DNA of 64,000 nt from Hyphomicrobiales bacterium (lineage in GTDB: Bacteria > Pseudomonadota > Alphaproteobacteria > Rhizobiales > Beijerinckiaceae): contig CAKNFP010000004.1 in assembly GCA_930633525.1 (NCBI GenBank), forward strand, positions 79,223 through 143,222, read 5' to 3'. This document shows positions 1 through 7,825 of this stretch, piece after piece. Position 1 is the first letter of the stretch. Every line of letters begins with the position of its first letter. A program made the position numbers and the translations under genes. The notes beneath the pieces were generated by a model that did no database searches, was not told where the DNA came from, and was given only the letters and a program-made list of their open reading frames with translations.

Positions 1-183
1 GAAAACCCAGGTTGGCTGACAGCGACTGGTTTGATCGGCGCATTTTGTGTAACGTGGATTTCAGCCGGATTTTTAGCGGGTCAAGAATTCGATCTCGATT
101 TTGTCCTATCCGTAGATCTTTTAGTGTTCGGAATAGCGGTCATCGGATTTGGAATTTATCGGCGAGAAACATTTACCACCTAG
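1..183 (+). CDS. C-terminal end of a membrane protein (partial)
   Basis: An open frame runs from the first base to a TAG at 181-183 and encodes 60 residues. It is rich in hydrophobic residues and shows two likely membrane segments (around residues 6-24 and 38-54), followed by a short basic tail (YRRETFTT). The start lies left of the window, so the family cannot be named. The gene is followed directly by transposase debris. It could be the end of a small transporter or of a DUF-type membrane protein. Confidence 0.45.
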   Translation, partial: ENPGWLTATGLIGAFCVTWISAGFLAGQEFDLDFVLSVDLLVFGIAVIGFGIYRRETFTT

Positions 184-261
184 TTTTACTGCGTCATAAA
201 GCTGGAAGTGGAGAGATTCGCTCGTTTTTCGAAGATGATAGGCTGCCGATTTACAGTAGTG

Positions 262-725
262 GATTGTCGCGATGGGGGGTTGGGGAGCAGCGGGCGCAGG
301 GGCTTCGATACGAAACTTGCCGCGCTGGTAGCTATCGGTCATGCCGATCGCGCCGAACCGCTTCGGGACTATTGCTTGGGACGGATGATGCCGGCGTCTC
401 GCAAGAGTGGCGAGCCGCTGGCGGCGGCGCCGGCGCGGGTTTCAGCCAAGCATCAGTCGCTGCTTTATTTCGTGGGGCAGCGCCCTGGTCGGATGAAGCG
501 CTCATCGCGAGTGTTCACGAGTGGGTGCTGGCGCGCATGGTCGCGCGCGGCGGTCCGATAACAGCATGGATCATCGACGCCATCGGCTTCCCGAATAAGG
601 GCAGGCACTCGGTCGGCGTCTCGCGCCAATATTGCGGCCAGCTCGGCAAGGAGGACAATTGCCAGGTGGCGGTGAGCCTCTCGATCGCGAACGAAAAGGG
701 AGCTTGCCGATCGCGTGGCGGCTCT
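262..725 (+). pseudogene. Remnant of an IS701-family transposase, frameshifted
   Basis: Two adjoining frames carry typical IS701/DDE_5 transposase segments. Positions 262-490 read like the N-terminal part (EPLRDYCLGRMMPASRKS, then KHQSLLYFV). Positions 480-700 continue in another frame with WIIDAIGFPNKGRHSVGV, RQYCGQLGKEDNCQ and VAVSLSIAN, the hallmark strand around the first catalytic Asp. A further shift gives GSLPIAWRL near 697-725, and then the similarity stops. At least two frameshifts and a lost C-terminus make it inactive. Positions 726-1074 hold no gene I can support. Confidence 0.7.
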
Positions 726-1074
726 AACGTCCGAGTTCACCACGCATCCGCGCCATCTGGTGAAGGATTGTACAGGGATGATGAGCGAGTGTCTCGCCGG
801 CCTCCGTGGGCTCCACACCGCGCCGACCCCTGTGGAGCAGCAGGACTGCGCCCGCCGCTTCCATGTCCCGTAGCCGCTCGCTGGCAGCGACATGCCGGCC
901 TCCGCCGGGCCATGGGTGATGCTGCGGGCATCGATGACGGCAAGAATCAGGCGGAGATCGATGAGGTCAAAGCGTATGCGGAAAGAATAGTCGCCGATCT
1001 GACTTCGGTATAGCCGAAGTCAGAGTTCGACTCATCCCCATTGTCGAAGGTGTCCGGGCCGATAGTCATAGGTC

Positions 1075-1824
1075 ATGTTTGATCTTTCGCCTGCGATACT
1101 CCCTGCCGTCCTCGCGACCTTCTTCGGCGCCGGTCTCGTCAAAGGCGTCACCGGAATGGGCCTTCCCACCGTGGCCATGGGCGTGCTCGGTGCGCTCATC
1201 TCCCCACTGGCGGCCGCAAGCCTGCTGATCGTGCCATCCTTCATCACCAATGTCTGGCAACTTTTCGCAGGCCCGAACTTTGGTCCGCTGCTGCGGCGCC
1301 TGTGGCCGATGATGCCGGCGGTCGTCGCCGGAACGCTAATCGGCTCCAAGTGGATCGCCGGAGGTGACCCAGAAGTGACGACGACGCTGCTTGGCATCGC
1401 TCTCTCGGTCTACTCCGCGTAAACGCTATTTGCCCGACAGCTCGGCGTTCCGCGCCATTTTGAAATCTGGCTGTCGCCGCTGGTCGGCGGCATCACCGGC
1501 GTTGTGACGGGAGGGACCGGCGTGTTTGTCATTCCCGCCGTGCCCAATCTCCAGGCGCTCGGGCTGTCGAAGGACGATCTGGTGCAGGCGCTCGGCCTGT
1601 CATTCACGGTATCGACGATCGCGCTGGCCATCGGTCTTGGCGCGCATGGCGCTTTTCAGACTGACCATCTCGCATTGTCGGCCCTCGCCGTGATTCCCAG
1701 GATGTTTAGTATGTGGGCAGGACAGCGCGCGCGCAACCAGATCAACCCAGTCGCTTTTCGTCGCGGATTTCTGATCTGTTTATTGTTGCTCGGATTCGAG
1801 ATGGCGGCGAGGCCGGTGCTGTGA
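1075..1824 (+). pseudogene. TSUP (TauE/SafE) family permease with one premature stop
   Basis: The frame from ATG 1075 reads as a sulfite-exporter TauE/SafE-family membrane protein (FFGAGLVKGVTGMGLPTVAM, then membrane segments). It meets a TAA at 1420-1422 and continues in the same frame (TLFARQLGVPRHFEIWLSP, GGTGVFVIPAVPNLQALGL) to the stop at 1822-1824. Without that codon the product would be about 249 residues, normal for the family. TSUP proteins export sulfite, sulfonates or organic acids across the inner membrane. One base change from a Tyr-type codon would explain the stop. The gene is probably inactive unless read through. Confidence 0.75.
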
Positions 1825-2122
1825 CGGTCCTCTCGTTTTGGTAAAATTCGCGGCGGGGTGCCGCCAGCGCTTAGGCGCGAATACGGCACGCTACAGGCTG
1901 CCGATCCCTCTCCATGCTTCGCTTGGCTTCGTGGCCTCAGCGCCCAGGAAGCCACCAGCGAATCATGTAGGGTAATACGTGCGCAGAGCGCCGCCGCGCC
2001 CAACGAGGCCGCCCAAGACAACCGGTCCCTGGAACGCTCCTCGACGACCTGTACGATTATGACGACGATCCTGCGCCGCGCACAACCGCCCGTCGCGCGG
2101 CAGTCCGCCTCATGTCTTCGAC

Positions 2123-2332
2123 GTGGAGAAGCTGCCGGTCATCGACGACTGGCCCGACGAAGTGCCGATCTGCCTTTACGCCAAGACGATCGAGACAACG
2201 CGGTTTTGCTGGCCGCCGGTGTCGGCGTCGCGGGTCCGGCTGAACCATGCCCAGTTGCTGGCGCTGGTCGACGGGACGGACTGGAAGAAGGTCCGCGCGG
2301 CCTCGGTCCGGCGGCCGCAATCATTGGGATGA
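2123..2332 (+). pseudogene. Remnant of IS66-type accessory protein Orf2 (TnpB), C-terminal end
   Basis: The segment around 2170-2332 reads PICLYAKTIETTRFCWPP followed by LNHAQLLALVDGTDWKK and RRPQSLG. This matches the C-terminal half of IS66 Orf2 proteins (CLYAKRLERGRFLWP, LLEGIDW, RPQ). The preceding codons (EKLPVIDDWPDEVP) look like a different gene fused to it. No IS66 transposase (TnpC) is nearby. Positions 1825-2122 and 2333-2425 contain only short frames that I cannot assign. Confidence 0.5.
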
Positions 2333-2425
2333 GCGGTCTGGCGCAACTGGTCCTCAATGGAAGCGTCACGCTGGTTCTAGGAGGAATAGGGGACGTAGAG
2401 AGCGATACGGAGCATGGCGGAATCC

Positions 2426-2761
2426 TTAAAGTTGAAGCAGTGCCTTGAGCTTGGCACGCACCTCAGCCAGTACGGCGGCCGTTACCTCGCCTTTGCGTTT
2501 GGCCTTGCGAGCGCGCCAATCAAGGTTCTTAATCTGATCTGCAAGAATGGCGCTTGGCGGGTTCTGGCTGATGACGACCTCGAAGGGATAGTCTTTGAGC
2601 TTCGTTGTCAGCGGGCAGCACAACATCATGCCCCGCAACCCGTTGTAGCGGGCCGGCGACAGCACCAGAGCGGGGCGATGGCCAGCCTGCTCGTGCCCGA
2701 CCTGCGGATCGAAATTCACCCACACGATCTCGCCGCTGTCAGGCACCCATGCGGCCATCAC
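2426..2761 (-). CDS. mazF: MazF/PemK-family toxin (mRNA interferase)
   Basis: This 111-residue protein has the PemK/MazF layout: an N-terminal GEIVWVNFDPQVGHEQAGHRPALVLS, then the GMMLCCPLTTKLKDYPFEV strand, and DQIKNLDWRARK near the C-terminus. MazF toxins cut mRNA at short sequences when the antitoxin is lost. The start ATG at 2761 overlaps the TGA of the upstream antitoxin gene by four bases (ATGA), so the pair is translationally coupled. The length is normal and no lesion is visible. It probably stabilises this region after segregation. Confidence 0.9.
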   Translation of the reverse strand: MMAAWVPDSGEIVWVNFDPQVGHEQAGHRPALVLSPARYNGLRGMMLCCPLTTKLKDYPFEVVISQNPPSAILADQIKNLDWRARKAKRKGEVTAAVLAEVRAKLKALLQL

Positions 2762-3000
2762 CAGACTTCCTTGCCGACAAGAGCGCCGAAATCCGCCTCG
2801 TCATGGAAGGTGTCGGGCGTCATCCCAGACAGCAGCTTGTCGAGATCGTAGGATAGGCTCTGGACGGGTTCGATGATCACCCGGCCATCTTCCTCGCGCA
2901 CCTCCACCGCCTGATCGACATGAAGGTTGGCGGCGGTCATCACTGAATGCGGAATCCGAACCGAGGCGCTATTGCCCCATTTCTTGATGTTGACTTGCAT
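2758..3000 (-). CDS. mazE: MazE/AbrB-type antitoxin
   Basis: This 80-residue protein opens with MQVNIKKWGNSASVRIPHSV, the swapped-hairpin AbrB/MazE DNA-binding fold. Its acidic tail (SGMTPDTFHDEADFGALVG) is the usual toxin-binding segment. It neutralises the downstream MazF and should repress its own promoter. A 25-bp palindrome lies only 12 bp upstream of the ATG. The gene order antitoxin-toxin with a 4-base overlap is the classical mazEF arrangement. Confidence 0.9.
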   Translation of the reverse strand: MQVNIKKWGNSASVRIPHSVMTAANLHVDQAVEVREEDGRVIIEPVQSLSYDLDKLLSGMTPDTFHDEADFGALVGKEVW

Positions 3001-3011
3001 GGCTGCGTCCC

Positions 3012-3036
3012 ATTGTATCTATGATGTCGATACAAT
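3012..3036. promoter_or_regulatory. Palindromic operator of mazEF
   Basis: A perfect inverted repeat, ATTGTATC, 9 bp, GATACAAT, sits just before the mazE start codon. MazE-type antitoxins bind such palindromes to autoregulate the operon. Its position between the likely promoter and the ATG fits repression. The symmetry is directly visible; the binding is inferred. Confidence 0.7.
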
Positions 3037-3112
3037 AATGTGCCACGCGATTGGTGTCAACGGTGTAGATAGAATATCCGGCGTTGATGGGAGCGCGCGC
3101 GAGGCGTCACAG

Positions 3113-3330
3113 TCATTCTTTCTCCGGTGGCGCATTGTCATCGGCTGCGCGCATGTCCTTCTCGAAGTCCTTGCGCGCCATGCGCCTGCCGATCAGGCGG
3201 GCGATTGTCAGCACTACCGCGTCCAGCCGCTCCGCTGTATCGGCCTCGTGCCCGGCATCCTGTCCATCGCGTAGGCATTGTCGTTTGCCGGTCTCCGCTG
3301 CCCTTTGTCGTCGCCGCGATCAGAAGTCAT
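3113..3330 (-). pseudogene. Small NDN-motif protein, apparently frameshifted
   Basis: On the minus strand an ATG at 3330 begins MTSDRGDDKGQRRPANDN. That frame soon drifts. Another frame, open from about 3310 to the TGA at 3113-3115, reads AERLDAVVLTIARLIGRRMA, then RKDFEKDMRAADDNAPPEKE. The two halves look like one short basic protein with Asn-Asp-Asn motifs, a type I recall beside site-specific recombinase genes in alphaproteobacteria. The IS21 element begins only 3 bp upstream of the ATG and may have removed its promoter. Function unknown. Confidence 0.35.
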
Positions 3331-3505
3331 CGATGCTGATTCCGAGGGATGCCGCCCCCGGATTCCGATTTGATGTCGCCCCCTCGTTCCGAGATTTATC
3401 CGCCCCCTGATTCCGAGATGATGCCGCCCCCTGTCGGGCGGTGAGATTGCGGGTCCTCTGCTGGCTTAGGCTTGCTCCTTTTGGCGTGTCCGAGGGGAGC
3501 GATGG

Positions 3506-5053
3506 ATGCCGGCGGAGAGGGTGAGCATGCGGCGTGTCCGCGAGATTTTGCGGTATCGGTTCGAGCAGGGCCTCGGCCACAAAGCGATCTCGGTGCGCGT
3601 CGGCGCGGCGCCCTCGACGGTGCGCGAGACGCTGCGGCGCGCGGCTGCGGCCGGGCTGAGCTGGCCGCTGGGCGAGGATATCGGCGATGCCGTGCTGGAG
3701 GCCGCGCTGTACCATCCCGCCGGCACGAAGACGGGCCATCGCCGCAGTCCAGAGCCTGACTGGGCCGCGGTCCACCGGGAGATGAAGCGCAAGCATGTGA
3801 CGCTCCAGATTATCTGGGACGAGTACATCGCGCGTCATCGCGACGGTTACCGGTACAGCCGCTTCTGCGATCTCTATCGCGGCTGGGCAGCCAAGCTGCC
3901 GGTGACGATGCGCCAGAGCCATGCGGCCGGCGACAAGCTGTTCGTCGATTATGCCGGCGACAAGGTTGCCGTCGTCGTCGATCGGCTGACGGGCCAGGTC
4001 CGCGACGCGCACATCTTCGTGGCGGTGCTGGGCGCCTCGAGCCTGGCCTATGCCGAGGCAAGCTGGAGCGAGACGCTCCCCGATTGGATCGCCGCTCATG
4101 TCCATGCGGTCGAGGCCTTCGGCGGCGCGCCGGCGCTGTTTGTGCCCGACAACGCCAAGGTCGCGGTGATCAGGTCGTGCCTGTATGATCCCCAGGTCAA
4201 CCGTAGCTACGCCGGCATGGCGGCCCATTACGACAGCGCGGTGTTGCCGACACGGCCGCGGCGGCCGCGCGACAAGGCGAAGGTCGAGGCCTGCGTGCTG
4301 ATCGTCGAGCGCTGGCTGCTCGGCCGGCTGCGTCATCGGATCTTCCACAGCCTGGCCGAACTGAACGCCGCGATCGCCGAGATGCTGGTCGATCTCAACG
4401 ACCATCGTGTCCTGCGCCGGGTCGGGCAGACCCGGCGTCAGCTCTTCGAGGCGATCGACCGGCCGGCGCTGCGGCCGTTGCCGGTCGAGCCCTATGTCTT
4501 CGCCGAATGGCGGCTGCGGCGGGCGGGCCTCGATTACCATGTCGAGATCGAGCGCCACTATTACTCGGTGCCCTATCGCTTCGCGCGCGAGCAGGTCGAG
4601 GCCAGGATCACCGCACGCACGATCGAGCTCTTCCACAAGGGCGAGCGGATCGCGGCCCACCTTCGCGGAAGCGGCAATGGCCGCCACACGACGATCACCG
4701 AGCACATGCCTTCGTCGCATCGGCGCTTCGCCGATTGGACGATCGAGCGCATCGCCCGCGACGCCGCCGCGGTCGGCGCCTGCACGGCGTTGCTTTGCGA
4801 GAAGATCCTGACCGACCGGCCCCACCCCGAGCAGGGCTTCCGCGCCTGCCTGGGCATGGTCCGCCTGGTCAGGGGCTTCGGCCGTGAGCGGGTCGAGGCG
4901 GCCTGCAGCCGTGCGCTCGACATCGGCGCACGGACCTATGGCTCGGTCAGGTCGATCCTCGACAACGGGCTCGACCAGACCCACGCCGCGACGCCCGCAC
5001 CGGACCAGCCGATCGTCCATCCCAACATCCGAGGCTCTCGCTACTACCACTGA
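3506..5053 (+). CDS. istA: IS21-family transposase IstA
   Basis: This 515-residue transposase has an N-terminal helix-turn-helix (VREILRYRFEQGLGHKAISV, then STVRETLRRAAAAGL). A DDE integrase core follows: the first Asp is in DKLFVDYAGDKV, the second in PALFVPDNAKVAV, and the Glu in RDKAKVEACVLIVERWLLG. A C-terminal Mu-like beta domain (DYHVEIERHYYSVPYRF) closes it. IstA cuts and joins the element ends and works with IstB. Its stop lies 11 bp before the istB start. It appears intact. Confidence 0.92.
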   Translation: MPAERVSMRRVREILRYRFEQGLGHKAISVRVGAAPSTVRETLRRAAAAGLSWPLGEDIGDAVLEAALYHPAGTKTGHRRSPEPDWAAVHREMKRKHVTLQIIWDEYIARHRDGYRYSRFCDLYRGWAAKLPVTMRQSHAAGDKLFVDYAGDKVAVVVDRLTGQVRDAHIFVAVLGASSLAYAEASWSETLPDWIAAHVHAVEAFGGAPALFVPDNAKVAVIRSCLYDPQVNRSYAGMAAHYDSAVLPTRPRRPRDKAKVEACVLIVERWLLGRLRHRIFHSLAELNAAIAEMLVDLNDHRVLRRVGQTRRQLFEAIDRPALRPLPVEPYVFAEWRLRRAGLDYHVEIERHYYSVPYRFAREQVEARITARTIELFHKGERIAAHLRGSGNGRHTTITEHMPSSHRRFADWTIERIARDAAAVGACTALLCEKILTDRPHPEQGFRACLGMVRLVRGFGRERVEAACSRALDIGARTYGSVRSILDNGLDQTHAATPAPDQPIVHPNIRGSRYYH

Positions 5054-5064
5054 AGGAGACCAGC

Positions 5065-5805
5065 ATGCTGAACCATCCCACCCTCGATCGTCTGAACGCC
5101 ATGGGCCTGGCCGGCATGGCCAGGGCCTTCGACGAGCTCACCGCCAATCCCGAGGCCCAGGGTCTCACGCACCCGGAATGGCTTGCCCTGCTGCTCGACC
5201 GGGAATGGAGCTTCCGGCACGATCGCAAGCTCGCCGCGCGCCTGCGCTTCGCCAAACTGCGCCATCAGGCGGCGCCCGAAGACGTCGATTACCGCAGCAG
5301 CCGCAAACTCGACCGGGGCCTGTTCACCAAACTCATCGCCGGAGACTGGATCGCCGCCCACGACAATCTGGTGATCTGCGGCCCGACCGGCGTCGGAAAG
5401 AGTTGGCTTGCCTGCGCACTCGGCCACAAGGCCTGCCGCGACGATCGCTCGGTCCTGTATCAGCGCGTGCCGAAGCTGTTCTCGACGCTCGCCCTGGCGC
5501 GCGGCGACGGCCGTCACGCCCGCTTCCTCGCCAAGCTCGGTAGCGTGCAGCTCCTGATCCTCGACGATTGGGGGCTCGAACCGCTCGACGCCAAGGCCCG
5601 GCATGACCTCCTGGAGATCCTGGAGGAGCGCTACGGTCGCCGCTCCACCATCATCACCAGCCAGCTTCCCATCTCGGCCTGGCATGAGGTGATCGGCGAT
5701 CCGACCTACGCCGACGCCATCCTCGATCGGCTCGTTCACAACGCTCATCGCCTCGAACTCGACGGTGACAGCATGCGCCGCGCCAAAACCCAACCTCAGG
5801 CTTGA
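5065..5805 (+). CDS. istB: IS21-family helper ATPase IstB
   Basis: This 246-residue AAA+ ATPase has Walker A (ICGPTGVGKSWLACAL) and Walker B (VQLLILDDWGLEPLD), plus the family sensor segment RRSTIITSQLP and WHEVIGDPTYADAILDRL near the end. IstB assembles on target DNA and recruits IstA. A good ribosome site (AAGGAGACCAGC) precedes the ATG. The length is typical for the family. Confidence 0.92.
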   Translation: MLNHPTLDRLNAMGLAGMARAFDELTANPEAQGLTHPEWLALLLDREWSFRHDRKLAARLRFAKLRHQAAPEDVDYRSSRKLDRGLFTKLIAGDWIAAHDNLVICGPTGVGKSWLACALGHKACRDDRSVLYQRVPKLFSTLALARGDGRHARFLAKLGSVQLLILDDWGLEPLDAKARHDLLEILEERYGRRSTIITSQLPISAWHEVIGDPTYADAILDRLVHNAHRLELDGDSMRRAKTQPQA

Positions 5806-5946
5806 CCGCAGCCCGAAACGACACAACAACAATCAACGTCCAGCACGGCCCGCTTCCGGGGGCGACATCATCTCGGAATCAGGGAGCGCCATCATCTCGG
5901 AAACGAGGGGCGGCTTCGTCGGAATCGGCACGGAAGGCTTTCTGGC

Positions 5947-6078
5947 GATGAGCGGCAGATCGTCGACGCCACGATTGTGGCGGCCCCCAAGCAGCGCAAT
6001 ACGATCGCGGAGAAGAAGGCGATCAAGGAGGGCCGGGTCCCGGGGGACTGGAAGGACAAGCCCGCCAGACTCGCGTGA
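5947..6078 (+). pseudogene. Internal fragment of an IS5-family transposase
   Basis: The frame reads ERQIVDATIVAAPKQRN, AEKKAIKEGRVP and DWKDKPARLA, then a TGA. This is the well-conserved stretch of IS5-family transposases around the first catalytic Asp (IVDATIVAAPKQRNT...). Both ends are missing and it abuts the right end of the IS21 element within about 16 bp. Positions 6079-6353 hold no recognisable gene. Confidence 0.7.
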
Positions 6079-6240
6079 GTGCAGAAGCACATCTCTGAAT
6101 TTCTCGACCGAACCTAGACATTCAGCCCGAACAAGTCGCCGTCTTCGCTCAGCGGCTCCCTCCAAATGACCAATCGAGCCACAGCAGAGCACGATGTAGC
6201 GCGTAGGTTTCTCGGCCGAATTTACTTGGCTCGTTGCGGC

Positions 6241-6262
6241 GGACGAGGGCAAGCCCTCGTCC
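6241..6262. repeat. Perfect 10-bp-arm palindrome
   Basis: GGACGAGGGC and GCCCTCGTCC are separated by only two bases (AA). The structure lies about 90 bp past the stop of the alcohol dehydrogenase read on the minus strand, so it could end that transcript. It lacks a clear T-run on either side. It could equally be a leftover of an IS end. Confidence 0.4.
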
Positions 6263-6353
6263 TTCCTCTCCCGGCCCGTAGCGACCAGCCGTTTCAAGGA
6301 GAGCGCCTAAGCCGGCGCTCGAGTGTCGAGCCGCCCCGCTGTGCCAGCGTAGC

Positions 6354-7373
6354 TCAGGGGCGCAGGACAACCCGACCGACCAACATGCCAGCTTCAACTT
6401 TTTCGTGAGCCTTCACAACATCCTCGAGGGGCATCACCCCCGCGACCTTCGGTCGGACCCGTCCAGAAGCAACGAGCTTCACAGCATCTTCCAACTGATC
6501 GCGTCGAACGCTTCCCACACCTAGGATCTGTGCGCGCTTGAAAAAAACGAACGCGGGATTGATTGAAATCTCCTCACGGACGAGCTGCCCGACCATCACG
6601 TACCGGCCCCCAAGTGCGAGGCACTTGAAGCTCGGAGTGAAAACACGACTCCCGACGTTATCGATTACGACGTCGACTCCTTTGCCATCGGTCAACGCCT
6701 GAACCTCCTTGGAGAAGTCGGCGCCTCCGGCCGCGACGACGACATGATGCGCACCCGCCTCCAGCAGTGAGTTGCTCTTTTCGTGCGAGCGACTGAGCGC
6801 GATCACAGTCGCGCCGGCGCTGCGGGCAATCTCAATGGTCGGAAGACCCACGCCACCGCTAGCGCCTGTGACGAGCACAGTCTCGCCAATCCGCACCTTT
6901 CCAGTGTCGCGCACTGCGTTAAGAGCAACGCCGGTCGAAGGCCCCAGCATGCAGGCAATCTCGAATGGCATGTCGGCGGGAATCACGGCGCAGACTTCTT
7001 CAGGCAGGGCCGCATACTCGGCGTAACCGCCATGGACCGGCTGCCGCCTTTCGCAGGCCGTCTCCATTCCGTTGCGACAAAGACGGCATCTCCCGCAAGA
7101 GTGGAAAGCCTTGGTGCAAATCCGGTCACCGACCTTGAGATGCGAGACCCGCTCACCAAGGCGCTCGACCGTCCCGGCAATTTCGTAGCCGAGAATGATC
7201 GGAAGTTCCGTGTGACGCCGCATGGTGCCGTTCCGCTGAACGACGTCATGATAGGTAACACCGACCGCGCCCACTTTGACCAGAACTTCTTCAGGCTGAA
7301 CCGCCGGGATGGGGATGTCTTCGATTTTGAGAACTGACGGCGCCCCCAATTCGCGCATTACTACTGCTCTCAT
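6354..7373 (-). CDS. Zinc-dependent alcohol dehydrogenase (MDR family)
   Basis: This is a medium-chain dehydrogenase/reductase of 339 residues starting at MRAVVMRELG. It has the GroES-like N-domain with catalytic zinc ligands, the structural-zinc cluster CGRCRLCRNGMETAC, and the Rossmann NAD(P) motif GASGGVGLPTIEIARSAGA. It should oxidise an alcohol or reduce an aldehyde or ketone. The start at 7373 was chosen because it begins the conserved domain and overlaps the TGA of the upstream gene by 4 bases. It is the last gene of a minus-strand operon with a DUF35 protein and a thiolase-fold enzyme, so its substrate is probably a side-chain alcohol or a CoA-pathway aldehyde. Confidence 0.88.
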   Translation of the reverse strand: MRAVVMRELGAPSVLKIEDIPIPAVQPEEVLVKVGAVGVTYHDVVQRNGTMRRHTELPIILGYEIAGTVERLGERVSHLKVGDRICTKAFHSCGRCRLCRNGMETACERRQPVHGGYAEYAALPEEVCAVIPADMPFEIACMLGPSTGVALNAVRDTGKVRIGETVLVTGASGGVGLPTIEIARSAGATVIALSRSHEKSNSLLEAGAHHVVVAAGGADFSKEVQALTDGKGVDVVIDNVGSRVFTPSFKCLALGGRYVMVGQLVREEISINPAFVFFKRAQILGVGSVRRDQLEDAVKLVASGRVRPKVAGVMPLEDVVKAHEKVEAGMLVGRVVLRP

Positions 7374-7816
7374 AATTCTGCTCCAGAGGAGGTGAAGGAA
7401 GCAACGCAGCGGCCAGCCGGCCACCGCTCGATGACCAACCTGACTGGCTGCCCGATGAAGGGATCGAATTCCCCGTTGACGAGGTGCGCAAAAAGCCGCG
7501 GCCCCTCGTCGAGCTCAACAAGAGCTACGATATAGGGCAGGCGATCAGCGAACTCCGGCAGGTAAGAGCGGTGGTAGCGAACCCAGCTGAACACTTTGCC
7601 GCGCCCGCTCGCTTCATCCCAATCAAACTGCGCGCCCCCGCAAGCAGGACATACAGGCGCGATGGGATAGCGAAGCTTGCGACAGGACTGGCAACCCTGA
7701 AGCATCAACCTTCCTTGCACCAGCCCATCCCAGAACGGCGCGTTTTCCGAAGTAACCGGAGGAAGGAGCCCGGCTGGGTCAATCGAGAAGCTTCGATCCA
7801 AAACGGCATGGTTCAT
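7370..7816 (-). CDS. DUF35/OB-fold zinc-ribbon protein, partner of the thiolase-fold enzyme
   Basis: This 148-residue protein has an N-terminal rubredoxin-like zinc ribbon (LMLQGCQSCRKLRYPIAPVC, PACGG) and a C-terminal OB-fold (KVFSWVRYHRSYLPEF, VNGEFDPFIGQPVRL). Such proteins form obligate complexes with thiolase-fold enzymes. Known cases are benzoylsuccinyl-CoA thiolase BbsA-BbsB and the DUF35 domain paired with the steroid aldolase Ltp2. It lies 9 bp downstream of the thiolase-fold gene and is coupled to the dehydrogenase start. It probably holds the CoA substrate and completes the active site. Confidence 0.85.
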   Translation of the reverse strand: MNHAVLDRSFSIDPAGLLPPVTSENAPFWDGLVQGRLMLQGCQSCRKLRYPIAPVCPACGGAQFDWDEASGRGKVFSWVRYHRSYLPEFADRLPYIVALVELDEGPRLFAHLVNGEFDPFIGQPVRLVIERWPAGRCVASFTSSGAEL

Positions 7817-7825
7817 CGCTAGACC

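Larger units (their letters stand above)
3334..5930 (+). mobile_element. IS21-family insertion sequence (complete)
   Basis: The element carries istA and istB between terminal inverted repeats. The left end begins TGCTGATTCCGAGGGA and the right end, read inward, TGCCGATTCCGACGAA. Near both ends the motif GATTCCGA/CTCGGAA followed by a C-run recurs several times (3338-3430 and 5862-5930), as expected for the multiple terminal repeats bound by IS21 transposases. Both genes appear intact. No target duplication is visible: left flank ...catcga, right flank cggaag.... The two flanks may therefore no longer belong together. Confidence 0.85.

Noticed and set aside
3320..5050. A 576-codon open frame opposite istA
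   Set aside because: It is the mirror of the transposase gene in GC-rich DNA; composition is low-complexity and no family motif or ribosome site is present.
6341..6366. A tRNA-like start (GCCAGCGTAGCTCAGGGG) near the end of the alcohol dehydrogenase gene
   Set aside because: The D-stem cannot close, and no anticodon arm, T-arm or acceptor partner follows. The bases are the end of a coding gene.
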